Assembly: GCF_039962115.1 (NCBI RefSeq)
Contig: NZ_JAMPKJ010000029.1
Location: forward strand, 1-64,000
DNA length: 64,000 nucleotides
Origin: Funiculus sociatus GB2-C1
GTDB lineage: Bacteria > Cyanobacteriota > Cyanobacteriia > Cyanobacteriales > FACHB-T130
Direction: 5' to 3'
In this document: positions 29,168-38,387 of the stretch, piece by piece
How positions within the stretch are numbered: position 1 is the stretch's first letter
Layout of the letters: every line of letters starts with the position of its first letter
Notes under the pieces: generated by a model
Told to the model about the DNA's origin: nothing
What the model saw: the letters and a program-made list of their open reading frames with translations, nothing else
The model's database searches: none
Position numbers and translations under genes: made by a program

Positions 29168-29194
29168 AAAATGTCCCAACCAAATAAACCACTA

Positions 29195-30361
29195 TTATAA
29201 TAAGTCAGTCATGAGTTGCTTCACCGTTTTAGTAGCCACATCCCAATTAAGACGAGATTGATACTCTTCAAATGAGGATATAGCCATTTTTTTATATTCA
29301 CTATAATTTTTTATAATAGACACAATATAGTTACAGTAATCGGATATATTAGCTTCTAACGCAAAAGTCTTTCCATTAAAATTCTCTTTAATAATGGTTG
29401 GTATACCGCCAGTATTTGTTGCTAAACAAGGAACCCCAAAAGAATTTGCTTCAACTAAAACGTGAGGAGAACAGTCAGCAAGAGTTGGTAAAATCAGAAA
29501 ATGTGATTCAGTAAAAAGCTTATTTAATTGATTCAACCCTTCCTTAGTTGATTTATCAATAAATCCTCGAACTTCAACAAAATTTGGTAGAGGCTCATCA
29601 ATAGTTGGTTTACACCCAACTACCGTAAGTTGAGTATTCAAGCCGATGCGATTTAATTCTCTAGCAACCTTAAAGGCAACATCTCCCCCTTTCCTGTGCC
29701 ACTCAAGACCAATAAATAACAATTTACAAGGCTTTGCAGCTCTAGATGCTAGAATATTTTGAATATCATCAATTGTGCGATCGCATTCTATATTTGCGCC
29801 CCAAGGAACCACTTTTACTTTAGCTGGCTCAATATTATAAATTTTAATAGCTGCTTGAGCGGCCCAGTCCGATAAGAAAATTACTAACTTGCATCGGTTT
29901 AACGCAGCTTGTTCCATTGCATAGATATTATTTCTAGTTTCGCCGCACAAGTTGTTTAAATAAGGATAAAAATCAATTAATCCAGCCAAGGTTGAATCTG
30001 TCCACAAAACAATTGGCTGCTTACATTCAAGATAAGCAAGGGGTGCTGCATTTTCAGGACAAAGCACTATATCTGAATTTAACGCAGACAGTTTTTTAGA
30101 AATTTGACGAGCATAATTTTTAAGCACTAATGGTTCTGCCCATCGGTAGTAATCTTGATGAAATAAGTTGCGGTAAAAGCTCCACTTAGCTCTAGTCAAG
30201 AATGAAAACTTTTTCTGCAAAGCTCCTAGATAGTCAAGTTCAATAGACTGACTAGCTAAAGACTGGGCTATATAATAACCTGCTCCACAAAATCCTACTT
30301 GATTTTTAGACCAAGTAGGACTATTAAAAACATCGTAAGTGGTAACATAAGCTACTTTCAT
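29195..30361 (-). CDS. glycosyltransferase family 4 (copy 1 of a tandem pair)
   Basis: The product has 388 residues with a GT-B fold. The C-terminal half shows the retaining-GT motif 'VEANSFGVPCLATNTGGIP', in which the Glu contacts the donor sugar, and a Lys site in 'LEWHRKGGDVAF'. The N-terminal part ('WTDSTLAGLIDFYP') is shared with the neighbour at 30373, only 11 nt away. The two proteins align end to end at perhaps half identity by eye and must be old tandem duplicates. It is probably membrane-associated through helices and builds a surface glycan. The donor and acceptor are unknown. Confidence 0.85.
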   Translation of the reverse strand: MKVAYVTTYDVFNSPTWSKNQVGFCGAGYYIAQSLASQSIELDYLGALQKKFSFLTRAKWSFYRNLFHQDYYRWAEPLVLKNYARQISKKLSALNSDIVLCPENAAPLAYLECKQPIVLWTDSTLAGLIDFYPYLNNLCGETRNNIYAMEQAALNRCKLVIFLSDWAAQAAIKIYNIEPAKVKVVPWGANIECDRTIDDIQNILASRAAKPCKLLFIGLEWHRKGGDVAFKVARELNRIGLNTQLTVVGCKPTIDEPLPNFVEVRGFIDKSTKEGLNQLNKLFTESHFLILPTLADCSPHVLVEANSFGVPCLATNTGGIPTIIKENFNGKTFALEANISDYCNYIVSIIKNYSEYKKMAISSFEEYQSRLNWDVATKTVKQLMTDLL

Positions 30362-30372
30362 AAATCAACCCA

Positions 30373-31548
30373 TTATATTAAAGTCATAAATAAAGTTTTA
30401 GCTGTTTGAGTAGCAACTGCCCAATTTAGACGAGTTTGATATTCATCAAATGAAGATAATGCGAGTTCCTTATACTTGGAATAGTTGGAAAACAAACTAT
30501 AAATATAGCTACAAGCTTCTGTAACAATTGCATTTATTGAATAAACTTTTCCATTTAAATTATCTTTAATAATTGTCGGTATACCGCCGCTGTTTGTAGA
30601 TATACAAGGAACGCCAAAAGAATTTGCTTCACAAAAAACATTGCCATAAGCTTCTGCTCTCGAAGGCACTATTATGAAGTGAGATTCAGCTATCAATCTG
30701 TTTAGTTTCTTTAATCCTTCTTCTGTAGATTTATTAATAAAACCAGGATTAATAACAAAATCAGGACATGAATCGTTCTGGAAAGGCTGGCACCCAACTA
30801 TTGTTAACTTAACATTTAACCCTGTTTTTTTTAACTCGCTTGCTACTTCTAGGGCTATGTCGCCACCTTTCCTATACCAATCTACACCTAAAAAGAGTAA
30901 CTTACATTGGTTTGACGGTCTGGCATCCACAATCTCTTTGATGTCTTCCAAGGTTCTGTTACACTCAACGTTAGCACCGGAGGGAATAACTTTTACTTTA
31001 GAAGGGTCAACTTGATAAACATCAATTACCTTTTGTGCAGCCCAGTCGGACGAAAATATAGCATAACTGCATTTATCATAGGTAAGTTTATCCATTGCAG
31101 TTAATTGCTCAGTTGTCTCTTTACAGAGGTTGCTAAACTCAGGGTAAAAGTTGATTAATCCAGCATAAGAAGCGTCTGTCCATACAATCACTGGTTGCTT
31201 GCATTCCAAGTAAGAAGCTAAATTAATGTCCGGGCATAAAACAATGTGGGGATTTATATCTAATACTTTTTGATGAATTTGGGAAGCGTAGCTTTTGTTA
31301 ACAAATTTTTCTGCCCAAGGTTGGTAAACCTGCTTAGTAAAATGCTTATGCCAGCGGTTTTTTGTTTTGGATATATATTTATATATAGGTGAGTAATTTT
31401 CTTTTAAAGGCCCAATATATTCCAATGATTCGCACTGCCTAGCAAGGGCAAGGGCTTTGTAATAGTTAGTCCCACAATGGCCGATCATTTTTCGGTGCCA
31501 AGTATGCCTATTTAAAATATCGTAGTGGGTAGCGAAGGCTATTTTCAT
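30373..31548 (-). CDS. glycosyltransferase family 4 (copy 2 of a tandem pair)
   Basis: The product has 391 residues and is homologous over its whole length to the protein at 29195: 'MKIAFATHYDILNRHTW' at the start, 'WTDASYAGLINFYPEF', 'DWYRKGGDIAL', and the donor motif 'CEANSFGVPCISTNSGGIP'. The two differ in the loop before the motif ('AEAYGNVF' here, 'ADCSPHVL' there), which may mean different substrates. It is the first gene of the three-gene set with the other copy and the methyltransferase. Both genes are more AT-rich than their neighbours. Confidence 0.85.
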   Translation of the reverse strand: MKIAFATHYDILNRHTWHRKMIGHCGTNYYKALALARQCESLEYIGPLKENYSPIYKYISKTKNRWHKHFTKQVYQPWAEKFVNKSYASQIHQKVLDINPHIVLCPDINLASYLECKQPVIVWTDASYAGLINFYPEFSNLCKETTEQLTAMDKLTYDKCSYAIFSSDWAAQKVIDVYQVDPSKVKVIPSGANVECNRTLEDIKEIVDARPSNQCKLLFLGVDWYRKGGDIALEVASELKKTGLNVKLTIVGCQPFQNDSCPDFVINPGFINKSTEEGLKKLNRLIAESHFIIVPSRAEAYGNVFCEANSFGVPCISTNSGGIPTIIKDNLNGKVYSINAIVTEACSYIYSLFSNYSKYKELALSSFDEYQTRLNWAVATQTAKTLFMTLI

Positions 31549-31728
31549 AACAAACTACAAAGACCCGAAAAAAGAAGAATTTAGTGGAATGAAATAACTT
31601 TGGCTAGTTATAGCAATCCAATTTGATTTGTAGAGGCATTGTCTGCAATGTCTTTATATTTTTAACGAACAGCAGAGACACAGAGTCCGCAGAGGAAGAG
31701 AAAAGATAGTTTCATAAATCAATTAAAA

Positions 31729-32787
31729 TTAATATATTGCTTTTTCCTGCTGACAAACTGCACGGTAAAGCTGTATTGTCTTTTTGCTTAATACAGACCA
31801 GTCTAGCATCTCTAATGGAGCCTGGTCTGGGCGTGGAGTATGCACCGCCCAATCTAAGCCTTCGCGGAGGATATCTGAGGTTAGTTCCTCTGAGTAGGTT
31901 TTAACCCACGCTTCTCCTACTAATGCCTGTAGTTCGCCCAGCGCACCTTTGCGCGGTACTAATATTGGGCAATCGAAGGAAAGAGCGAGTATTGCACTGC
32001 CAGAATTTAAAATTTCTTGAAATGGCAAGACTACTAAATCTGCTGATTTGAGATAAAACTGCACGTTTTCTGGCGGCACATATTGCGTGGATAATCTAAC
32101 GCGAAAATCACCATCTGCTGCCTCAAATACTTCTGTTTTAAGTTCTGGTAAATCGGGAGTGCCTGCTACCACTAAAACTAAATCAGCATCATCTAACTCA
32201 CCAAATGTGCGGATTAAGTGGGGAACGTTTTTATAGGGGGATATATGTCCTAGAAAAACTATGGTTCTAGCTTTTTCTGGTATATCTAATGTTTTCCTGG
32301 CACTAATTTTATCAACTTGATTTGGATATTCTCCACGATAATGTCCGTGGGGTACGACCGAGTTTAAGCGTTGTTTAAGGGAAGGGAAAGTTTCTTCAGC
32401 TAGAGTTTTTCCTGCCTCGCACATACTAATATATGCGTCTACACGAGATACGAATTCTGACTGAAACCAATCCGCTATCTGGGGATGCAAAACGATGTGG
32501 GGGATTGTGTCGTGAAAAGTCCAGATGATGCGCGTCCCTTGGTGCCGCACTCTGTCTATAAGGGCAAGCATGGCTTTTGCTCTTATAAAAGCTAAAGTTG
32601 GGTTGGGATGGCGTACTATCGTTTCGGCTGCCCAGTGTAGATGAAAAATATCGTAATGTTGGCGTAACAATTTGAGGGGCGAAAATTCTTCAACTGTCAC
32701 CCCTTGTTGGCCCATCTGGGAATACAACAACCAGTTATACGGGTTTTTGTATCTGGTTTTGAACGCAGGCCAAGCAATGACTTTCAT
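31729..32787 (-). CDS. glycosyltransferase (GT-B, group 1-like)
   Basis: The product has 352 residues and begins MKVIAWPAFKTRYKNPYNWL. 'FLGHISPYKNVPHLIRTF' and 'LVVLPFQEILNSGSAILALS' match the C-terminal donor half of GT-B enzymes, although the usual EAxxxG is replaced here by 'NSGSAILALSFDCPILV', as in some GT4-like relatives of beta-mannosyltransferases. It is distinct from the tandem pair downstream and separated from it by 180 nt that include a CAGAGGA-type repeat. It probably acts in surface polysaccharide synthesis. Confidence 0.78.
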   Translation of the reverse strand: MKVIAWPAFKTRYKNPYNWLLYSQMGQQGVTVEEFSPLKLLRQHYDIFHLHWAAETIVRHPNPTLAFIRAKAMLALIDRVRHQGTRIIWTFHDTIPHIVLHPQIADWFQSEFVSRVDAYISMCEAGKTLAEETFPSLKQRLNSVVPHGHYRGEYPNQVDKISARKTLDIPEKARTIVFLGHISPYKNVPHLIRTFGELDDADLVLVVAGTPDLPELKTEVFEAADGDFRVRLSTQYVPPENVQFYLKSADLVVLPFQEILNSGSAILALSFDCPILVPRKGALGELQALVGEAWVKTYSEELTSDILREGLDWAVHTPRPDQAPLEMLDWSVLSKKTIQLYRAVCQQEKAIY

Positions 32788-32910
32788 GTTTGATGTTACT
32801 TTCGCCTAAGTTTTTGGATGCTGTATTTACATCAAAATAGCATGAGATAATTTTATACGCAGATGCACTGTAGCTTTAGAAACAAATGGGAGGCGGCCAC
32901 CTTCTGAATG

Positions 32911-32935
32911 CGTTCCCAGTCTCAGCCTGGGAACG
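32911..32935. repeat. CGTTCCCAG palindromic dispersed repeat
   Basis: CGTTCCCAG and CTGGGAACG form a perfect 9-bp inverted repeat with a 7-nt loop, just past the clpB stop. It is the second good copy of the element at 16357. Confidence 0.65.
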
Positions 32936-32958
32936 GGATGGATGTAAGCAGTGGAAGT

Positions 32959-35652
32959 TTAGGGAATGACTTTTGTAGGAGAGACTGGAAGACTCGTCTC
33001 TACAATAGATTCGGAAATCTTCAGCGGTTGTTTTTTCCTGAAGGTGAGGGCATCATCTACGCAATCAACCACGATGGTGTCGCCACTCACGAAGGTGTTT
33101 TCTAGAAGGGCGGTTGCTAGAGTATTCTGCAATTCACGCTGAATAGCCCGTTTCAGGGGACGCGCACCATAAACTGGATCGTAGCCAGCCTCCGCTATGT
33201 GGTCTTGGGCTGCTGACGACAGTTGTATAGTAATTTTCTGATCCGCCAGCATGCGCTCAATCTGCTTAATTTGAATCCCCACAATTTGTCGCAGTTCTTT
33301 GCGGTTGAGCGTGTGGAAGAGAATTATGTCGTCCACCCGGTTGAGGAATTCCGGACGGAAATGCGATCGCAGCGCATCTGTCACCTTCTTCCGCATCAAC
33401 TCATATTGTGCATCATTCCCAGCCACATCCAGAATATGCTCGCTACCAATGTTGCTGGTCATAACAATTACTGTATTCCGAAAGTCTACTGTCCGACCTT
33501 GGGAATCCGTTATCCTACCGTCATCCAGCACCTGTAGCAAAATGTTGAAAACATCCCGGTGCGCCTTTTCCACCTCATCCAGCAATACCACCGAGTAGGG
33601 ACGACGACGAATCGCCTCTGAAAGTTGACCCCCCTCCTCATAACCTACATACCCTGGAGGCGCACCTACAAGACGCGAGACGGCGTGTTTCTCCATGTAC
33701 TCGGACATATCAATCCGCACCAGGGCATCATCGCTGTCAAAAAGAAACTGAGCTAAGGCACGCGCTAACTCAGTTTTACCCACACCAGTTGGTCCCATGA
33801 ACAGGAAGGAACCAATCGGACGACCGGGATCTTTCATCCCTGCACGGGCGCGACGAATTGCCGCCGCCACAGCCGAAACCGCCTCTGATTGACCGATAAC
33901 GCGCTCGTGCAAGTGCGATTCCAAATGTAGCAACTTTTGACGTTCCGACTCTAAAAGTCGGTTCACGGGGATGCCAGTCCACTTAGCAACGATTTCTGCG
34001 ATGTCACCCTCGCGTACTTCTTCGCGCAATAAAGCCGAACCGCGAGATTGCATTTCCAACAGCTGGGCTTCTTTGGCTTCCTTGTCGCGTCCTAACACCT
34101 CCAACCGCCCATACTTAAGCTGTGCAGCCTTGTTCAAGTCATAGGCGCGTTCCGCCTGCTCTATCTGCACCCGCAGGTGATCCTCTTCCTCCTTGACAGC
34201 ATTAATTTCTTCCAACAGTTGCTTTTCAGATTGCCACTGAGAGCTTAGTTGACGTTGTTTTTCACTCAAAGACTCAATTTCTTGCTCAATGCGCTCCAAA
34301 CGCTCTTGGGAAGAACGGAAAGCACCGACAACAGTTAAACCCAGCCGTTGACCTTCCCCTTGCAAAGATAGCTTTTCCATCTCTAGCTGCATCAGTCGGC
34401 GGTCAATCGCTTCTAATTCTACTGGCTTGGAGGTAATCTCCATTTTCAGCTTAGCTGCTGCCTCGTCCACCAAGTCTATCGCCTTATCTGGCAAAAACCG
34501 TTCTGTGATGTAGCGATCGCTTAAAGTAGCAGCAGCCACTAAAGCGGAATCCGTAATCTTCACGCCGTGATGAACTTCGTAGCGTTCTTTCAATCCCCGC
34601 AAAATCGAAATCGTATCTTCTACTGAAGGCTGATTTACATAAACCTGCTGAAATCGACGTTCTAGCGCCGCATCTTTCTCGATATGCTTACGATACTCGT
34701 CCAGCGTACTCGCCCCTATACAGCGCAATTCCCCCCGCGCCAACATTGGTTTGAGTAAATTACTCGCATCCATCGCGCCTTGAGTGGCACCAGCACCGAC
34801 GACGGTATGTAACTCGTCGATGAACAGGACAATTTGACCGTCAGAAGAGGTAACTTCGCGCAATACAGCCCGCAGCCTGTCTTCAAATTCTCCCCGATAT
34901 TTGGCACCCGCAATCAGACTACCCATATCCAAGGCGATCAACTGGCGCTTTTTCAGAGATTCCGGAACATCCCCGTTAACAATCCGCTGCGCCAGACCTT
35001 CTGCGATCGCTGTCTTCCCTACGCCCGGTTCCCCAATCAGCACCGGATTATTCTTACTCCGCCGAGATAGCACCTGCACCACCCGACGAATTTCCTCGTC
35101 TCTCCCAATTACCGGGTCGAGCTGACCAGATTTTGCCTTTTCTGTCAAGTCTTGTCCGTATTTTGCCAACGCCTCATAGCGTCCCTCTGGATTTTGGTCT
35201 TGTACTTTCTGAGCGCCCCGGACATCCTTGATTACCGCTTCTAGTTTCTGTCTGTCAACGTTGAAGCTTTTAAGCAAGCGCCGCCCGACGCGGTCATCTT
35301 CCGCAAAACCAAGCAATATATGCTCTATGGCAATAAATTCATCTTGTAAGGCACTTTTTGCTGCGTCAGCCTTGTCTAGCATAACATCTAAGCCTCTGCC
35401 CAGGTACAGCTGGTCAATTACGGTGACTTTTGGCTGGCGCTGGCTGAAGGCTTCCAGTTGCGCTTTTAATGCTGTGGTGTCTACCGCTGCTCGACTCAAA
35501 ACCCGACTCGCCAACCCGTCTTGTTCTATCAGGGCAATGGTTAAATGCTCTACCTCTAGCTGCTGATTTTTGAAGCGACGCGCCACATCTTGGGATTTGA
35601 CGATGCCTTCCCAGGCTTTTTCAGTAAACTTGGTAGAGTCAGTAGGCTGCAT
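32959..35652 (-). CDS. clpB: ATP-dependent chaperone ClpB
   Basis: The product has 897 residues, somewhat longer than usual. It has the N-terminal Clp repeat domain (about 1-150), a first AAA+ domain with '[15 protein letters not shown]' and 'VLFIDELHT', the long coiled-coil middle domain (about 405-525) that marks ClpB, and a second AAA+ domain with '[15 protein letters not shown]' and '[11 protein letters not shown]'. It pulls proteins out of aggregates with DnaK. The last 20 or so residues ('[18 protein letters not shown]') lie beyond the usual end and are partly encoded by a dispersed repeat. A hairpin lies in the leader (35677-35695). Confidence 0.96.
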   Translation of the reverse strand: MQPTDSTKFTEKAWEGIVKSQDVARRFKNQQLEVEHLTIALIEQDGLASRVLSRAAVDTTALKAQLEAFSQRQPKVTVIDQLYLGRGLDVMLDKADAAKSALQDEFIAIEHILLGFAEDDRVGRRLLKSFNVDRQKLEAVIKDVRGAQKVQDQNPEGRYEALAKYGQDLTEKAKSGQLDPVIGRDEEIRRVVQVLSRRSKNNPVLIGEPGVGKTAIAEGLAQRIVNGDVPESLKKRQLIALDMGSLIAGAKYRGEFEDRLRAVLREVTSSDGQIVLFIDELHTVVGAGATQGAMDASNLLKPMLARGELRCIGASTLDEYRKHIEKDAALERRFQQVYVNQPSVEDTISILRGLKERYEVHHGVKITDSALVAAATLSDRYITERFLPDKAIDLVDEAAAKLKMEITSKPVELEAIDRRLMQLEMEKLSLQGEGQRLGLTVVGAFRSSQERLERIEQEIESLSEKQRQLSSQWQSEKQLLEEINAVKEEEDHLRVQIEQAERAYDLNKAAQLKYGRLEVLGRDKEAKEAQLLEMQSRGSALLREEVREGDIAEIVAKWTGIPVNRLLESERQKLLHLESHLHERVIGQSEAVSAVAAAIRRARAGMKDPGRPIGSFLFMGPTGVGKTELARALAQFLFDSDDALVRIDMSEYMEKHAVSRLVGAPPGYVGYEEGGQLSEAIRRRPYSVVLLDEVEKAHRDVFNILLQVLDDGRITDSQGRTVDFRNTVIVMTSNIGSEHILDVAGNDAQYELMRKKVTDALRSHFRPEFLNRVDDIILFHTLNRKELRQIVGIQIKQIERMLADQKITIQLSSAAQDHIAEAGYDPVYGARPLKRAIQRELQNTLATALLENTFVSGDTIVVDCVDDALTFRKKQPLKISESIVETSLPVSPTKVIP
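32973..33005. repeat. TTGTAGAGAC palindromic repeat inside the clpB 3' end
   Basis: TTGTAG-GAGAGAC and GTCTCTACAA form an inverted repeat with one mismatch or bulge that covers codons of the last residues of ClpB (VETSLPVSP). It shares the TAGAGAC/GTCTCTA core with the repeats at 8688 and 46457. Confidence 0.6.
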
Positions 35653-35676
35653 TTTATAAAATATATCTCAGTCAAA

Positions 35677-35695
35677 TAGCGTGTCCCACACGCTA
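35677..35695 (-). promoter_or_regulatory. hairpin in the clpB leader
   Basis: TAGCGTGT and ACACGCTA form a perfect 8-bp inverted repeat with a CCC spacer, centred about 34 nt upstream of the clpB start. It could be an operator or an RNA stem in the leader. It does not match CIRCE (TTAGCACTC-N9-GAGTGCTAA). Function is inference. Confidence 0.35.
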
Positions 35696-35765
35696 GTATA
35701 ACAATCTGTTATTGGTCATTGGTCATTAGTTATTAACTAAAGTGCGCCAGAGACTTTTATGGCTA

Positions 35766-35845
35766 CTACACAAACAAAGCCGTAGCCAGCTTATAGACCG
35801 CCAAGGCGGTCTTTGTTTGTGTAGCCCCGACTTTAGTCGTCGGGG
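35766..35845 (-). terminator. compound inverted repeats downstream of rpsF
   Basis: Three nested or adjacent palindromes lie here: a 14-bp arm pair, CTACACAAACAAAG (35766-35779) and CTTTGTTTGTGTAG (35811-35824); an 18-bp palindrome AGACCGCCAAGGCGGTCT (35795-35812); and CCCCGAC/GTCGGGG (35825-35845). The last begins 7 nt from the rpsF stop and should end its transcript. The outer arms suggest a dispersed repeat, perhaps a tiny MITE. Confidence 0.55.
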
Positions 35846-35851
35846 TTTAGC

Positions 35852-36184
35852 TTACGCCTCTTGCTCAACAGGTTCAGCTTCTGGCTTCGCCTCGCGGACT
35901 TCCTGCTTGACTGTGAGGTAACGGATCACGTCTTCGGAAAGACGCATTGCCCGTTCTAGAAGCGCAATCTGGCTGCCATTGCACTTATAGTTCATCTGAA
36001 CGTATACACCTTCCCGGTGCTTGCCAATTTCCTGAGCCAAACGCCGCCTGCCGCGATGCTGAGTTTCAATCTCCTCAGCTCCATTTTCGGTCAGGATGTT
36101 CTGGTATTTGGCGATCGCTAGGTTGGTTTGTTCCTCGCCTAAGTCGGGACGGAGGATGTACATAGTTTCGTAAACGATCTGCAT
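35852..36184 (-). CDS. rpsF: 30S ribosomal protein S6
   Basis: The 110-residue product has the S6 core '[11 protein letters not shown]' at the start and '[20 protein letters not shown]' in the middle, ending in a Glu-rich tail ([11 protein letters not shown]) common in cyanobacterial S6. AAGGAG lies 8-9 nt upstream of the ATG. It binds 16S rRNA in the platform of the small subunit. The usual partners ssb and rpsR are absent here, as is typical of cyanobacteria. Confidence 0.96.
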   Translation of the reverse strand: MQIVYETMYILRPDLGEEQTNLAIAKYQNILTENGAEEIETQHRGRRRLAQEIGKHREGVYVQMNYKCNGSQIALLERAMRLSEDVIRYLTVKQEVREAKPEAEPVEQEA

Positions 36185-36434
36185 TTTGGTAATCTCCTTA
36201 TGGACAATGAGGCTTCTTGGGGGGCTAAGGACTGGGGAGGAGGTGACTGGGTAGTGATTCCTCGCCTTGTGGCCTTCTACCCTGATAACTCTTCCCTAAC
36301 GCCTAACAACATGAAGAAGCAAGGACTTAAAATCTTACTACCAGTTCACAAATTCTACAAATTAACCGGGCTAAATTTGCATCTGTGACATTTGAAGCAC
36401 ACTCTTAAAGCATAATCAAACATTACTCAACCAT

Positions 36435-37226
36435 ATGGCGCAGCGCTACGTCCGAGTTCGCACTGAAAAAGGACAGACTTACTACGGTTTACTGCAACTG
36501 AGCCGAGGTGTTCAGGTGCTTGATGCGCCTCCCTGGTTGCATGGGCAACCTACAGATTTGCAGTTAGAACCAGACACTTACCAAATTTTGGCTCCTTGTG
36601 CGCCGTCTAAAATTATTGCGGTGGGCAAGAATTATGCTAACCATGCGGCGGAAATGGGAACCCAAGTGCCAAAAGAGCCGCTACTATTTCTCAAACCGCC
36701 GACTTCTGTCACCGCAGTGGGTACAGAAATTCATTATCCACCGCAATCGCAGCAGGTGGACTATGAGGGCGAGTTAGCTTTAGTCATTGGCGATCGCGCT
36801 TGCGACTGTACCCCAGAGGAGGCACAAGAAAAAATCTGGGGCTACACTATTGCCAATGATGTTACTGCCCGCGATCTGCAAAAATCAGACGGTCAGTGGA
36901 CGCGGGCAAAAGGGTTTAATACCTTTTGCCCCCTGGGTCCGTGGATTGTCCGCGAATTGAGTCCTGCTGCCCGCTTGCAAACTTTTCTTAATGACAATAA
37001 ACAGCCAGTGCAGTCTGCCTTAATTAATCAGATGGTGTTTTCGCCAGATTTTCTGGTGTCTTACATCTCTAGGGTGATGACACTGCTGCCTGGGGACGTA
37101 GTGCTTACTGGAACACCGCAGGGAGTGGGGCCGATGCAAGTGGGCGATCGAGTCCGCATCGAAATTGAGGGTATCGGTCAGATGGAAAATACCGTTGTGG
37201 TACGCCCCGCACCGACAGCGTCCTAA
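36435..37226 (+). CDS. fumarylacetoacetate hydrolase family protein
   Basis: The 263-residue product has the FAH fold: 'KIIAVGKNYANHAAEMG' (about residues 58-74), 'PLLFLKPPTSVT', 'VDYEGELALVIG' with the metal-binding Glu pair, and 'GYTIANDVTARDLQ' with the metal-binding Asp. The C-terminus 'LPGDVVLTGTPQGVGPMQVGD' is typical. Bacterial relatives include acylpyruvases and oxaloacetate decarboxylases. The substrate is not evident from sequence. It is cytoplasmic and stands alone. Confidence 0.88.
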   Translation: MAQRYVRVRTEKGQTYYGLLQLSRGVQVLDAPPWLHGQPTDLQLEPDTYQILAPCAPSKIIAVGKNYANHAAEMGTQVPKEPLLFLKPPTSVTAVGTEIHYPPQSQQVDYEGELALVIGDRACDCTPEEAQEKIWGYTIANDVTARDLQKSDGQWTRAKGFNTFCPLGPWIVRELSPAARLQTFLNDNKQPVQSALINQMVFSPDFLVSYISRVMTLLPGDVVLTGTPQGVGPMQVGDRVRIEIEGIGQMENTVVVRPAPTAS

Positions 37227-37252
37227 ACAAAGAAATGCCTGCGGTTTGAATA

Positions 37253-37729
37253 CTAGCGCACTTGCGTGTAAGCTGCCTCGGAAATGGCGGGTATTTCTCC
37301 GTAACGTCCCAGTATTGACTGGACAACTGAATAGCCGCAGGCTACCAGTGTTCCTAAAAAGACTACATTGACCAGCGTTTCTGTGATTAAGTTAGCGCCG
37401 CCTAGCGCTGGAAGTAAAATCCCCAAAAGCATACTGCACAGAAACAGCAGGATATCTAAAAGTATTGCCTGCATGGTGTTGAAACGAATAAAATGGTTAA
37501 TGTTTTCGTTTCTAACTACTCCTAAGAACAAGGCAAAGAAAATTATTAAGCTAGCAAAAGGTATATTGTAAATTGCTAACAAAGGTGACAGCGGCGTGTA
37601 AATAAGGCCAAATACAGGAAACTGTCTAACCAGAAACAGACGAAAAGGATACGCCGAAAGTAAAGGCAGTATATAAGGAAGGCAAGAAAAAATCCGGTCT
37701 TTGGTTGTTGTTGAACCACGCCAAGTCAT
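37253..37729 (-). CDS. Tic20/Ycf60 family membrane protein
   Basis: The product has 158 residues with four hydrophobic segments. The signature 'RDRIFSCLPYILPL'-like start and 'NINHFIRFNTMQAILLDILL' match the Tic20 family. In chloroplasts Tic20 forms part of the inner-membrane protein import channel; the role of cyanobacterial relatives is not settled. AGGAG lies 9 nt before the ATG. It converges with the FAH gene with a 26-nt gap. Confidence 0.85.
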   Translation of the reverse strand: MTWRGSTTTKDRIFSCLPYILPLLSAYPFRLFLVRQFPVFGLIYTPLSPLLAIYNIPFASLIIFFALFLGVVRNENINHFIRFNTMQAILLDILLFLCSMLLGILLPALGGANLITETLVNVVFLGTLVACGYSVVQSILGRYGEIPAISEAAYTQVR

Positions 37730-37864
37730 CGTGCGTTCTCCTGTTGTAATGTTATTAATCGCTAGTTCTTACTAAGTTCAGGATAACGCACACAGCAGGT
37801 CAATCATGTTGGGGCTGCGTGAGGCGGATCTTTCCCCCAGATGGTTCCGGGGTAGTGATCGCGC

Positions 37865-38062
37865 TCATTTAATATTGGCAATCCGGAAGCCCATGAGACA
37901 CTCGTATTGCTCCGGTTGATTTTCCGTCAGCTTGTGAATCGATTGACCACAGCCGAGTTGTCCTTTCCGCCAGCGGGGTTGACCGCTAGAGTCTGCTAGT
38001 AAACAGTTCTGACAAACTTGCTTGGGAGAGAGAATTTGTTCATCCGTAAGAATGACTAACAT
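37865..38062 (-). CDS. small cysteine-containing cyanobacterial protein, 65 aa
   Basis: The 65-residue product starts MLVILTDEQILSPKQVCQNC and has five cysteines: CxxC at 17-20, then C38 and C54. The arrangement could hold a metal ion or FeS centre. An excellent GGGAGG sits 5-6 nt before the ATG. I recall similar small proteins in other cyanobacteria, but no function. The cysteine spacing and the ribosome site support a real gene. Confidence 0.65.
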   Translation of the reverse strand: MLVILTDEQILSPKQVCQNCLLADSSGQPRWRKGQLGCGQSIHKLTENQPEQYECLMGFRIANIK

Positions 38063-38387
38063 TTGACACCTCCCTTAAGAGGCTTATCCGCTTTCCTCAA
38101 TTTTAAGCCAGGTTTTCGGGAATATATGGTAAATTAACATACACCTTAATGTCTTTAACCCTTATAGTCTTAAAGTTTTAATATGTTCTGTTGCCAGGTA
38201 AGGTATTTTTAGGAGAGACGGAACTCCGTAGAATCACTGGTAGAGTGTTAACAGAAAGGTCAGGACGGACGCGACTCCAACAGCATTAAAATAAAAGACT
38301 CAGGAAAATACAGGCGCAAGCCAGAAAAGAAAGCATCCGAACTAAAGTAGGAAGCGATCGCTAACAGTATCTCTAGGGGTTTACTCC
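38063..38387. other. long leader region upstream of glyA
   Basis: 325 nt without an open frame lie between two divergently transcribed genes. GGAGAGACGGAACTCCG (38212-38228) has short self-complementarity (CGGA/TCCG). I looked for a glycine riboswitch here and did not find its conserved core. Nothing else is recognisable. Confidence 0.4.

Noticed and set aside
36200-36388. 62-codon open frame upstream of the FAH gene
   Set aside because: It lies over the rpsF leader on the other strand, without a ribosome site or family pattern.
38063-38387. Possible glycine riboswitch upstream of glyA
   Set aside because: The conserved aptamer core was not found; only short self-complementary stretches are visible.
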